A stretch of 64,000 nt of DNA. Source: Dryomyza anilis (Eukaryota > Arthropoda > Insecta > Diptera > Dryomyzidae). The position numbers were made by a program, and so were the translations under genes. The stretch lies in assembly GCA_951804985.1 (NCBI GenBank), contig OX638132.1:20565529-20629528 (forward strand). Reading direction: 5' to 3'. The notes below the pieces were generated by a model that worked only from the letters and a program-made list of their open reading frames with translations, made no database searches and had not been told where the DNA came from. Shown in pieces: positions 31,363 through 42,226 of the stretch (its first letter is position 1; each line of letters starts with the position of its first letter).

Positions 31363-31984
31363 AAAGGTATATTCAGTTTGGACATTTCTTTGTAACACCC
31401 CGATGGAGGCGTGGTCGGTATGAAAAAGTTTATATCGTCGTTGTAAAACTAAAAGTTACCAACTACATTTTGATGAAAATCTGATATTTAAAATTTGTTA
31501 GTAATTTGTACGAAAAGTAATTGATATATTTTTAAAGTTAAAATATGAATTGATAGATTCACATTTTCATATCATTTGGTACTAAATTGAGCTCATAGAT
31601 CAGAAATTAAAATTTTTTTTTGAAATTTTTAGCATTTTAAAAATTTAGTTGGTGACTTTTGTTCTAAAACGACGACATATTCTTGATCAGCGTGGCCGTT
31701 ATTTTAACGAGTAGATATCTATTGGTGTTCGTACCAAACAGATATATTTTCCTATCCCTGGTGTTTTTGTCCTTAAATATGAGTTACCATATATTGTTTA
31801 AACGATAGATAACTAGGCACCAATGGGCATGAATCGATTAGCAATGTCCGCCATTCTATTTGTCACGATTACAGGCAAACTAAAAAAGGTAGATCATTGA
31901 AGCTCTGAAGACTGGTTAGATACGCTGTCTGGTATTGAAATGGGAATACTCGGGCGATTGTGAACTGTGACCCGTCCGTTATGT
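31363..31984 (+). mobile_element. mini-me-like repeat, divergent copy 3
   Basis: AAAGGTATATTCAGTTTGG and TTTGTAACACCCCG at 31370-31410, ATTCTTGATCAGCGTGG at 31680, AGCAATGTCCGCC near 31844 and GTGACCCGTCCGTTATGT at the end. The middle is replaced or diverged (31440-31680). The right end is cut by the MITE at 31986. Confidence 0.45.
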
Positions 31985-31985
31985 A

Positions 31986-32687
31986 CACCCAGAAAAAAAT
32001 TCCGTCAAATCGCATTAAAATTAGTCAATAGGACAATTATTGATTTAGGTTACGTTAGGTTTGTAATGGGGTGTTGCAGAAATCTAATCAGCGAACACTC
32101 CCGGGGGCCAAGTGGTCCATTTTGTTCCCTTTTTATCTGTGTGGTAACTATATTTTGTTAACAACTGTGGGTTAGTTTCTTCGAAACCAATTGAGAACCC
32201 TAGAAGATTTTCAATTGGAACTTCTACTATTTCTTCCAGTTCTCCAAAGAACCTATTCCCCATGTACTGGAGTCGGCGCGTTTGGAGATTCGGACAGTCG
32301 CATAGTAGATGTACGATTGATCTACTTCCTCAACTTCTTTGCAGCTCCTGCAGTAGTCGGGCGCGGGGATGCCCGTTCTGTGCGCCATTGTGCCGATTGC
32401 ACAATGTCCAATCAGGACGCTGTCCAATCAGGAGGATGCGGGTAGCTTCTTTATTGTTATTTATCAGCCATTTTGTTCTTTTTTCATTGGTGTGTGGCCA
32501 GATACAACGTGCTATAAATTATTGATTTAATAGTATACAAAAAATAAATCTTTTCATATAAACTCAATGGCAATGTCATGGTATTTCCTAGTATTTAATG
32601 GTATTTTCCGATTAAAATAATAATTTATCCTATTGAATATTTTTAATAGTAAAAAAACTATTATTTATATAGTATTTTTTCTGGGTG
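31986..32687. mobile_element. CACCCAG MITE containing a LINE insertion
   Basis: TA (31984-31985, 32688-32689) flanks CACCCAGAAAAAAATTCC and TTTTTCTGGGTG. After removing the 470-bp LINE and one target duplication it is about 220 bp, equal to the intact copy at 22730-22948. Confidence 0.8.
32048..32517 (-). mobile_element. 5'-truncated non-LTR retrotransposon, copy 2
   Basis: A 12-bp target duplication ATTATTGATTTA lies at 32036-32047 and 32518-32529. The minus-strand frame 32227-32427 encodes the same Cys/His end of ORF2 as the copy at 8621 (G-I-P-A-P-D-Y-C-R-S-C, E-E-V-E) but drifts out of frame. The 3' end is ACAAACCTAACGTAACC. Both copies begin at nearly the same point (CTGGCCACACACCAATG). 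Confidence 0.8.
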
Positions 32688-33167
32688 TACATATCGTCAC
32701 TATCATGCCAAAGGGGCGTATGTGCAATTTTTGACATTTGCGTTTTTTTACATTTTTGAAAGTAGTTTATACTCAAGTATGCTTTTTGTTGGGTATTTCT
32801 AGCCACAGAAGACAAAACCAAAAGGGCGAATTTGAAAAATTGAAAACCTTGTCATGCCAAAAGGGGCGAATCTTTCTTCGCCATAACTTTTTATTGGTAT
32901 AAGATAAAATAGTGGTGTAAAGGTATTTATTATTTGTTTTCAAAGCACCTATTAATCTGCATCATTATTTAAAAAATATGTTGCCAAACATTTTTTCCTG
33001 CAAATAACAAATGGAAAATTAATGTTTGACAAAATATTTTTAATTAATGATGCAGTTCGATAGGTGCTTTTAAAACAAACAATTAATGCCTCTACATTAC
33101 TATTTTATCTCGCGCTAATAAAAAGTTATATTATAAAAAACAAAAATATTTGCGTTTTGATCAGGAT

Positions 33168-34323
33168 CAGAGTTCGGATTTGCACGCACGCCCGCGCCCG
33201 CGCTCTTAAGTAAATGAGAAGCAAATTTGTTTACGCATACTCTGCACTCGGGCACCACATTTTTTTTACAACACATCCCGTCGCAACGAGTGATGCTTTG
33301 CACTATTCTCGGTACCTGCCCTCGTGCGGGCTACGAAACTAAAAACTGCAGCCCGCGCAGACGTGGAATGAGAAAATAGAGAAACATATCGCGCAAGTGC
33401 TATGGTATTTATTTCGCGGGGCAACTCCGTGCAACAGCGAAAACCGACTGCCCCGGGCAGCACGCGGGCAGTTTTTCACAGCCAGTTAATTTTTTCTTGT
33501 ATGACATTTCTATGTGGCGCAAGAGTACGGAACTGTTATAATATACTGCGCAATGTTTTAATAATTTTTAAATAAAACTATCGTTAATACAGAAAAGTTT
33601 GGCAATACTCAAAAACACTATTAATCGAAGTTTTAATTTGGTTTATAAAAATTGTATAATTTAGTACTAGTTTTTCAGTGCATGTTTAAATTTAGTGTAC
33701 ATTTTTACAAATGAGGATATACATTATTTTTCGAAGCCTATCATGTAGCTTTTTTATTAAAATAGATTTTTGCACATAATAATTTTTGTATTTGAATAAA
33801 AATGTTGATTAAGATTTCATGTTAAATTTATTTTTCTGTTCAACGAACAATTAAAAGATACAATTTATATAAATCAAAATAAAACTGCGATTAAAAGTGT
33901 ATTTGAGTATTGCCAAACTTGTCTGTATTATCAATAGTTTTATATAAAAATTATTAAAACATTGCGCAGTCTAGTAAAACAGTGCCAATAAAATTTACTG
34001 GCTGTGAAAAATGCGCGTGCTGCCAAGGGCAGTCTGTTTTCGCTGTTGCACGGAGTTGCCCCGCAAAATAAATACCATAGCACTTGCGCGATATGCTTCT
34101 CTATTTTCTCATTCCACGTCTGCGCGGGCTTCAGTTTTTAGTTTCGTAGCCCGCACGAGGGCAGGTACCGAGAATAATGCAAAGCATCACTCGTTGCGAC
34201 GGGATGTGTTGTAAAAAAAAATGTGATGCCCGAGTGCAGTGTCTGCGTAAAACAAATTTGCTCGTTAGTGTATGAAGAAAGGGGCATGTGCGGGCGCACG
34301 CACACGGGCATTTCCGATCTCTG
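33168..34323. mobile_element. foldback hAT-type MITE, 1.16 kb
   Basis: 8-bp duplication ATCAGGAT (33160-33167, 34324-34331). Ends CAGAGTTCGGA and TCCGATCTCTG. The two arms (about 33168-33690 and 33810-34323) are inverted copies, unusually GC-rich near the ends (GCCCGCACGAGGGCAGGTACC, read here with its complement). The copy at 57240 of the host MITE shows the same site without this insertion. No transposase. The open frames in the arms are mirror images. Confidence 0.8.
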
Positions 34324-34355
34324 ATCAGGATACAGCCTCACAAAATCCGAATTTA

Positions 34356-34685
34356 AAGGGTTTTTCAATAAGTGCGCTACAAAAGGGTTTTTCAACAGGG
34401 ACGCTACAAAAGTAGAGCGACAGGGACAGCAAACGACGCCATATTTCTTGCTGCTCTTTTGACATTTCTCTTCAGTAAGGTTTGCCATTTCATGATGGAA
34501 AGATATACGAGCCAACAACGAGTCGAAATTATTAAAATTTACTACCGAAATTCGAATTCGTATATCTTTCCATCATGAAATGGCAAACCTTACTGAAGAG
34601 AAATGTCAAAAGAGCGGCAAGAAATATGGCGTCGTTTGCTGTCCCTGTCGCTCTACTTTTGTAGCGTCCCTGTTGAAAAACCCTT
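34356..34685. mobile_element. rosa-derived palindromic MITE, copy 2
   Basis: TA at 34354-34355 and 34686-34687. Ends AAGGGTTTTTCAA and TTGAAAAACCCTT. The two arms are near-identical inverted copies of the rosa 5' end, each including the transposase start (M-E-R-Y-T-S-Q-Q-R-V readable at about 34493-34522 on the plus strand). The left TIR is doubled (34356-34380 and 34386-34408). Confidence 0.8.
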
Positions 34686-34736
34686 TATAATTCAGAAGGT
34701 GGTCCAAATCTAAATATATTTTATATACGTTATTAT

Positions 34737-34895
34737 AGCTGCGTTTTTTTCATAATTTAAATTTGAGCCGGAACAAATTTTATACGCAAAACAAAAACAA
34801 ATTTGAGCTAGATAGATTTATCGAGCTCAAATTGTTTTTGTTTTGCGTACAAAATTTGTTCCAGCTCAAATTTAAATTATGAAAAAAAACGCAGC
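34737..34895. mobile_element. hairpin MITE, TIR TAGCTGCG
   Basis: Arms start TAGCTGCGTTTTTTTCAT and pair over about 70 bp with the right arm ending AAACGCAGCTA. The undisturbed sequence (ACGTTATAATAATTGACC) is present in MITE-X copy 2 near 57325, showing this is a later insertion. Confidence 0.7.
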
Positions 34896-35043
34896 TAATA
34901 ATTGACGAATAAACTAAAATAACAGAAAAAATTAAAGAAAATATAATTTTTTCTAATTTTTAAAGCACTTCAAACTTAAAAATTTGATTTTCCAACATTT
35001 TTAAAAATGCACATTCGCCCCTTTGGCATGACAGTGACGATAT

Positions 35044-36419
35044 AATAACCTCATATAACACAAACAGCTATGAGGGAATTTTAATTTATACCGGTCGAAG
35101 TGAATTTTTTGTAAAAACGTTTACTTTATGATCGGTTATAACTTTCATAATTCTTACCCTACATCAAAATTTGCCAGGTACCTAACGTTACTCACTGGTT
35201 TGGTTTAGGATAAGTACGTGTTTAACATAATTCGAAATTTATTTCAAAAAATGCAATTTTCATAAGGAACATATTTTGTGTTGCAATGTGTTAATATGTA
35301 TTGCTTTTAGAATAAATTGCTAGCACCCAGTCTGGTGCCAAGTTCAAGAGAGAAGAAAACCCATAAAAAGTCTTTAAAACATTCCATTATTATCTTTAAG
35401 CTAAAATACATAGTTGTTAACTAAAAGCCTATAAATATCGATCTACTGGGAGGAGTTACACTGCGTATGAATGCTACATAAATAGCAGCATAAGGAATTG
35501 CTAAATTAAATTTAAAAATAAATATACAATATAACCAATAAGTAAAGTGCTAAATAATAACAGCCAATATTTAAACTAAAATATAAACTAATATAAGTAA
35601 TAAGTCATCGATTTGTGAATTCAAACAACGCATTGTTGCCACTTTTTTCTCATTTACACAACGACTGTTTTACGTTAAACGCTATTAACGAACCCTGTAT
35701 ATATATTAAGCTATATTATATTTAAAAATATTTATGAAACACTTGACTATATAATTATACGAATTATATTCAAATGCTTTAACAAACAAAAATACAACTA
35801 CCCAGTGCATTCAGAAGTATCCACTCGTGGGATCTGCTAAAATTTAAGTCTAGAGAACCAAATGTAGAACAATTTAATCTAGTTATTATAATGCTGAATA
35901 ATAGAAATATATACCAATAAAAAAAAAAACAAAATTCATAATAGAAATATATACCAATAAAAAAAAACAAAAAATCATAATAGTAATATATACCAAAAAA
36001 ACAAACAAAAAAATCATTTAAAACTAACGTAATTCAAATATTATACATACTATTACTATAAACAGTGGCTGATACAGGAATTTTGGCAAGGGGCTTATTT
36101 TCATTTTATAAATAAAATTCGATCAGAAACAAAAATCATAATTCATTTAATTTATATAGTCAAAATCATTTAGTAAAGTCATTTAATATTATTGTCTAAA
36201 TACACTGTGGGCATTCTATATATCATTTATATATAAACTGAAGGAGCTGATTTTAAATGTATAAATATTATATTATATATTATTATTTTAATATTATATT
36301 TTTCTGAGTTTATTTGAAATTAAAAATATGGTTCATGTTTATCCAGAATACAATTCAAACTAATTATGACGATTCTGTTATCTGTTCAGTGTTTGAAATA
36401 TCAAAGATGCATCTATAAT
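35044..36419. other. AT-rich intergenic DNA
   Basis: No gene. Holds a three-unit ~40-bp tandem repeat at 35899-36020 (ATAGAAATATATACCAATAA followed by an A run). Confidence 0.5.
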
Positions 36420-37140
36420 AGAGATGGGCATGTGAGCGTGATTCAGCGTGATTCACGTGAATCACGCGTGATTGTGATTGAATCCTAATTTTGCTCACGT
36501 GATTGTGAGTGTGAGTAGACCTAAAAATACCGTGAGTGAGTGTGCGTGAGTCGAATATTTCATAAAATAAAAAAATCTCACTTTTAATTTTTTGCGATTT
36601 TTCGATATTTTGCTGAACTACAGAACAAGTAGAACCACCCCTTGAACTCAGAAGGCTTCAGGAAAGCGACTGCTTACTTTTCACAACAATAATAAATGAA
36701 ACCCTTCGAGTTATAAATGTAGTAACCAAAAAAATCGCTTCAAAAATATATTTTCCCAAAGACAATTGTTCCCTGGTAAATTCTACTCCGAACTATTTTT
36801 TTATTGATAATTTTTTCCTACAGATAATTTTTCCATAGACAATTCTCAAAGATTTTACATGAATTGTTCAACGGAGAATTATTCTTCGAGGCAATTTTTA
36901 CGTTCTTATATGAAAAGCACATCGAAGGTCTTTCACATTTCCATCTCAGTTGAAAATTGAAATATATTTTATTAAAATCTATAACATCATTAATGGGTTT
37001 TAAAGATGTAGGTTGTATTGGAGGTGCCACGCTCGGTCACCAACATTACCAATGAATTATGTATTTTTATGCATTCTGAAAACATTAGCAAAAAAACGTG
37101 ATTTAGCGTGATTCACGTGAATCACGCGTGATCACGCTCA
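36420..37140. repeat. element ends with CACGTG palindromes
   Basis: GCGTGATTCACGTGAATCAC occurs near 36447 and again near 37108, each followed by GCGTGAT. Between them is AT-rich unique sequence. The left edge TAGAGATGGGCATG looks hAT-like, but no matching right terminus or target duplication was found. Confidence 0.45.
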
Positions 37141-37192
37141 AAGTTAATTACAATTTTCCTAAAAACGTTACTTGTAAACGGTAAAACTAAGT

Positions 37193-37987
37193 ACACAGAA
37201 AAAAAGGGTAAATATAGCAAAAAATTTGATCAATAAAATTAATTTTTAATTGATTCATCGCCGATATGACCTTTAATTGAATTAATTAAATATTGAATCA
37301 TATTAATTAATAAATTAACAAAAATTAAACAAAAAGTTACATCAATACAATAAAATATTTTGCTGAAACGACTATCGAATAATTGTATTGATTAAATATT
37401 TAATAATCTTAATTAATAAATTAACAGAAAAATACAAAAAGTTAATTAATACAATTAAATAATCTGCTAAAACAGCTAATGATTTAATTGTATTAACAAT
37501 CGCGGTTGCTGAGCACATGACGTGGCGACAGCTTGCAGCGAATGAACGCCGGCAAACAAGCAAACGATAGAATTTTTGTTTGCGCGTTTGGTTGCGAGCA
37601 TATTATTCCTATTTGGTATATGCCAAGATACACACTTATAGAGCTTGATCATCCTGTATGTTTGTCGTCAAAAATGGTGATGGCAATGGTTGTATATTTA
37701 ATTATGCTTCCAACTTCATCATCAGAAAAGTGTATGTTATGTTCTTTCACAAGAATTTATAGCATTCTTTTTTAATTAACTGAATGATAATTATAAAGAC
37801 TGAGAAGATAATAAAAATACTTTTAAAACGTCAGCCATATTAAATAGTTTGCTATTAATGCGAAGTCCTTAATTGGTATATTTTTGGAAGCAAATCACAT
37901 TTTTACATTAGAAGTCGTTGCTAGACCAGTGAATGGTACACAATTATTTATGGTTGCTATATTTACGTCGATTATTTTTGTCTGTGT
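37193..37987. mobile_element. possible inverted-repeat element with ~120-bp tandem pair
   Basis: TACACAGAAAAAAAGG at the left and TTTTTGTCTGTGTA at the right. 37270-37490 contains two ~120-bp units (TTAATTAATAAATTAACA followed by ACAAAAAGTTA). No coding recognised. Confidence 0.35.
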
Positions 37988-38506
37988 ATATGCAATTTGT
38001 GCACTTTTGTTCCTCTCTGTCTATATTTCATATTTTTCTCTAACTTAAGATGCTTTCAGTTTTCAGTTTTTTCCCTATATGTAACGTTTTGAGAAAATTT
38101 AATTTTTATATTTTTATTTCTGCATTATTCACTGCATATAACAAATTCCAAAATAAAAGTATTTCAATCTTCAAAAGTGGTAGAATCTCTAGATTTCGTA
38201 ATGATTTAAAATATAAAATGTTTTTTTATTGAAAATACTCTTCCGGTGCTTAATACATTGTCAGTTTTTCTCAATTTGATTACAATATACAAACCTTTAA
38301 GGATATTCCAGTTAACTTAAAGCTCATTCCTTATTTTATTCATATGCAATAACTCTTTTTTAATTTGTATTCAACGATTGTAGTTATTTGAATAAATTAG
38401 TGTGTGTAAAATGCAGCAACGAATGTAAAAAAAAACATCATAAGAACGACTGTTTTTTTCGTTATATATATAGAAATAACTGAAACGCGGTTCATAAATC
38501 ATTTCG

Positions 38507-38890
38507 CGTATTCACAGTTCAACGTATTTCATAAACAATAACACAGAAACGTCAATTTGTTGTTGCATCCCTTATAAAAGTGAAATACCACAAGTGTTGT
38601 ATTTGAGAGTAGCCCTGAGACATGTTTTTTTGGTGTCGTATTTTGTGAAATGAAGAAAAGTTGTGAAATTCAAAACAAATAGTGCACATAAAATGTTAAT
38701 TTATTTGTATTTCTTTTGAAATCGAGGAATATTTATAATAATTTCAAAAAATCCTAATTTTATAAGAATCAACTGCATTTACATATTTAACGAAATCTTT
38801 TAACAAGCAGAATAGTAGTGCTCACAGTTCAATTTCCGTACTGTCGTATTCGTACAATGTTGTACCAATACCATGAAACTGTGAATACGC
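38507..38890. mobile_element. MITE with TIR GCGTATTCACAGTT
   Basis: Inverted GCGTATTCACAGTT at the left and AACTGTGAATACGC at the right, about 384 bp, AT-rich interior without coding. Confidence 0.55.
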
Positions 38891-38899
38891 TAATTATAA

Positions 38900-40440
38900 A
38901 AAAAATAAAAACATACAGTGCTGTGTTATATATAAATAATGTATGGAATGCTCATAAAATACATTTTTCATTTTGCAGAATAGTTTGATGGTCTAATAAA
39001 AAATATTTATTCTTTTTAAAATAATAGAGTTATATAAATACCGTAAAATATACATGAATACCAAACACTCAATAATCCTGTAATATCAAATGCATTTAAA
39101 GTTATATCAAAATAAAATACATTTAATCTTTTCTATAACCCACATTTCAACTAAAAAAAAATATACTATACATATAAATATTAAATATATAAAAAGATAC
39201 TGATAATAAGTTCCCAAGGAATTATTGTAATCAAAATTCTCAACCACTTTGTTTCATAGATATTTTTGTTTCATATTGAATTCATGTTTTGCTGGGAAAT
39301 GGTATTGATAACCCTCGCGAAAATTAAATATTAAATAAAAATAGCTCAGAATACGAAAGTCTATACGCCTATCATACATCGGAGTCTGATAATTTTATGT
39401 AAACTTTTCTGTTAATGATGGAGTTTGATTCGTAAAAAAAATCTATAAAATATGGGGAAAAAATTAGTTTAACTAGAATATCTCAGTTTATTTAAAAACA
39501 AAAACCTCGTCATATGAAAAATATTTATTTAATTTATTAGAAACATTGTAATAAAAAAAACAACTCATTAATAACAATGAAATTGAATAAATATAATGAA
39601 TTCTTTGTTTTTTTTTTATGTTATTTCAACTTTATGTATTATGTATGAAAAATATTACTCGACTGTTAACTGAGTTTAGATAGCCTATATTAATAAAATA
39701 AACCAATTGTAATCATACGTTATATAAAATTAACTATTATTTATCTAGAATAAAATTGATTTAGAATTATGTAATAAGACATAACATTATTGTAAATAAA
39801 TGTATTAACAATTTTCCTATTAATGCAATCAATGATAATTATTAAAGTTTGAATATTCGTATCCCACACAAATAAACTCAAATTTACAACATCCAAATTA
39901 TTATATTATGAACCTTAAATGACACAAGAAACAACATTGAAATATGTATTATATAACTTAAATAAAACTATAAAATTCTTTGAACCTACGTTTGTGGTTT
40001 TTTTTATTTACATTTCAGATCATTCAATATCAGTTATATCTAATTGTGATCAGTGTTGTGACTCTACCACAATTGTGCTAGAAATAACAGTTGTTTTGTG
40101 TTTCTACCGGTTCTACTACGGAAGGTAAAAATCTACCATTTTTTATTATGTAAAATTTCTAATTTTGTGTTTGTAAGTCAAATCAGAATATTGAAAGAAA
40201 TTGTCGTTAATATAATCATTTACTATATTATTTTTCGTGTTTTGTCTGCTTTTTCGTATTTTTCCGTGCTTTCTGAAACGAAAGGGTGCTTTCTGCTTTC
40301 TGAAACAGAAAACTGATTTGATGCGGCAACCAACTAAATTGCCCTACCGAATCATTCGGTTGCGGCAACAACTGATATAGTAGTTGCAACAACCTCTTAA
40401 TTCGGTTCTGGCAACCTTCAAAACACAGCTTATTTCGTGC
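38900..40440. other. unassigned intergenic DNA
   Basis: No gene or known repeat. 40254-40312 has repeated GTGCTTTCTGAAACGAAA motifs; 40320-40430 has GCGGCAACCAAC and TTGCGGCAACAAC motifs. Confidence 0.4.
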
Positions 40441-40879
40441 AGTACTCACAGCTTATTTCGTGCAGTACACAATTCTAATTTAAAAGGTTTCTAGCTATTA
40501 AATATGCACTTATATTGACGAAATTTTAACGCAGATTTGTAGACCAATGTTCATCGAACATAATACCTGAGTTTGGATTTTCAAAAGTGCTCCACTCGTG
40601 GTATAACAGGACTTTACAATATACATAGAAAATTTAAGCTCACAGCTTATTTCGTGCATACATTTAATTTAGATGTTAGCTCTCGATCGTGGTCCCGTAT
40701 TCGCTGTTTTTTTTGTTTACTATGTCCATTCAGTGGTGATCGCAGTTAGCAGTTAATTTTAGTCGGAATTCATTACAATATATGTCAGTTCTGATTTATT
40801 TTAAAAAAGGGTCACCGCACAACAATAGAACATCGCAAATTAGACTTATTTCACTTCAAATATGAGAAAACCTAACGAA

Positions 40880-41960
40880 AAATGGCTGAAATCGTAAACT
40901 TGAGTCCCTCTACAGTGCAGAGAACCCTCCAGTGCTCCGTGTGGCCAATAAAAGAAGAAATGCTCCGAAGAAAATATTTACAGAAGCGGAGGAACGACTT
41001 GTTCTGCGTAAAACAAAAAAAATCCGAAGCTTTCGGCTCCAAAATTGGCTATCGATGTTGAGAAAGAGTTGGGCAATAAATGTTTTGCCGAAACTATTCT
41101 CCGAGTCCTGCGGGCCAACGATTTTAATGGTCGAGTAGCACGCAAGAAACATTTCACAAACGAACATAATAAGCTATGTCGACTGAACTTCGCCAAACAG
41201 CATATTCTCCATCCGGGTACACGTCATATTCTCGGACGAGTCCATATTCAATGTATTTGGATCCGACGGAATGCATTACGTGTGGCGTAAGGCTTATATC
41301 GAGATAGACAATAAACACCTCAAGCCTACAGTAAAGCATGGTTGCACTCAGAAAAAAATACTATAAAATCAATAGTTTTTTGCTATTAAAATTAGTCAAT
41401 TGGATAAATTATTATTTTAATAGGTAAATCCCATTAAATACTACAAAATACTATTAAATTGTTTTGTATTTATATGAAAATATTTATTGTTTGTGACCTA
41501 TTGAATCAATAAATGTCCTATTGACCAATATTAATAGGATTTTTTTCTGACTGTGCGGTTTGGGCCTGCATGGCTGCATCCGGTGTTGGAAAACTAGTTT
41601 TTATTGATGAGATTATGGACAAGACAATGTATCTGAACATTCTAAATAACAATTTACTTCAATGTGCCGTTACTTTGGGTGTACGATAAGAATTCGTTTC
41701 TATCATAACAACGACCCGAAACATAAATCGGGAATTGTCCAGTCATGGTTGATTTGGAATTGGCCGCATCTTATGACTCCGTCTGCACAGTCACCAGACA
41801 CTGAAAATTTGTGGACAATTTTGGAGAACGGCGTTCGCAAGCGGAACATTTCCAATAAAAATGATTTGAAATATACTCTGACGGAAGAATGGCAAAAAAT
41901 CTTACCAGAGATTACAATAAAATTTGTGGAATCAATGCCTAGACGTCTTTAAGATGTAAT
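40880..41960 (+). pseudogene. Tc1-like DD34E transposase remnant
   Basis: Pieces in different frames: N-terminal helix-turn-helix region (40890-40930), V-E-K-E-L-G-N-K-C-F-A-E-T, R-V-L-R-A-N-D-F-N-G-R-V-A-R-K-K and R-L-N-F-A-K-Q-H (41045-41215), then after a MITE insertion H-N-N-D-P-K-H-K-S-G (aspartate kept) and S-P-D-T-E-N-L-W (family SPDLNPIENLW) ending E-S-M-P-R-R-L (41940). Frameshifts and stops make it inactive. Confidence 0.75.
41345..41555. mobile_element. CACCCAG-family MITE inside the Tc1-like element
   Basis: CACTCAGAAAAAAATACTAT at the left and GGATTTTTTTCTGACTGTG at the right, with TTAGTCAATTGGATAAATT inside. Same family as the copy at 22730 but diverged. Confidence 0.65.
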
Positions 41961-42226
41961 TAAACAATAGGGCGGCCACACAACATATTATTAGACATGC
42001 ACATAACATTTTTTTAAGATACAGTGCTGTGCACGAAATAAGCTGTGGCGTTGAATTTTGCAACATTTTCTGTTTTTTTGCTTTATCTTTTTTTAAGGAA
42101 GTGTATGTAAAGCAATTTAAGTTTCTCTGTAAAAAAATGTCGTTTAAAATTTTTCCATATTGGTATTCGTTACTGAGTTATAGCATTTCAAAGTTGAACA
42201 CAGCGCCTGCACGAAATAAGCTGTGA

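Larger units (their letters stand above)
32691..35043. mobile_element. MITE-X copy 1, palindromic, with three nested insertions
   Basis: Ends ATATCGTCACTATCATGCC and GGCATGACAGTGACGATAT, each followed inward by AAAGGGGCG. Internally palindromic around the AAAGCACCTAT/ATAGGTGCTTT blocks. It contains a foldback hAT-type element (33168-34323), a rosa MITE (34356-34685) and a hairpin (34737-34895). A second copy lies at 55734-57477. Confidence 0.75.
40446..42226 (+). mobile_element. dead Tc1-like transposon with IR/DR ends
   Basis: The repeat CACAGCTTATTTCGTGCA occurs at 40447 and 40645 on the left, and inverted near 42030 and 42209 on the right. Two direct repeats per inverted terminus spaced about 180-200 bp is the IR/DR layout known from Minos and Sleeping Beauty-type elements. 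An extra copy of the repeat lies at 40430, just outside. TA duplication is not clear. Confidence 0.7.

Noticed and set aside
33115..34214. Similar 62-67 codon frames on opposite strands
   Set aside because: They are mirror images in the two arms of the foldback element and lack any recognisable motif.
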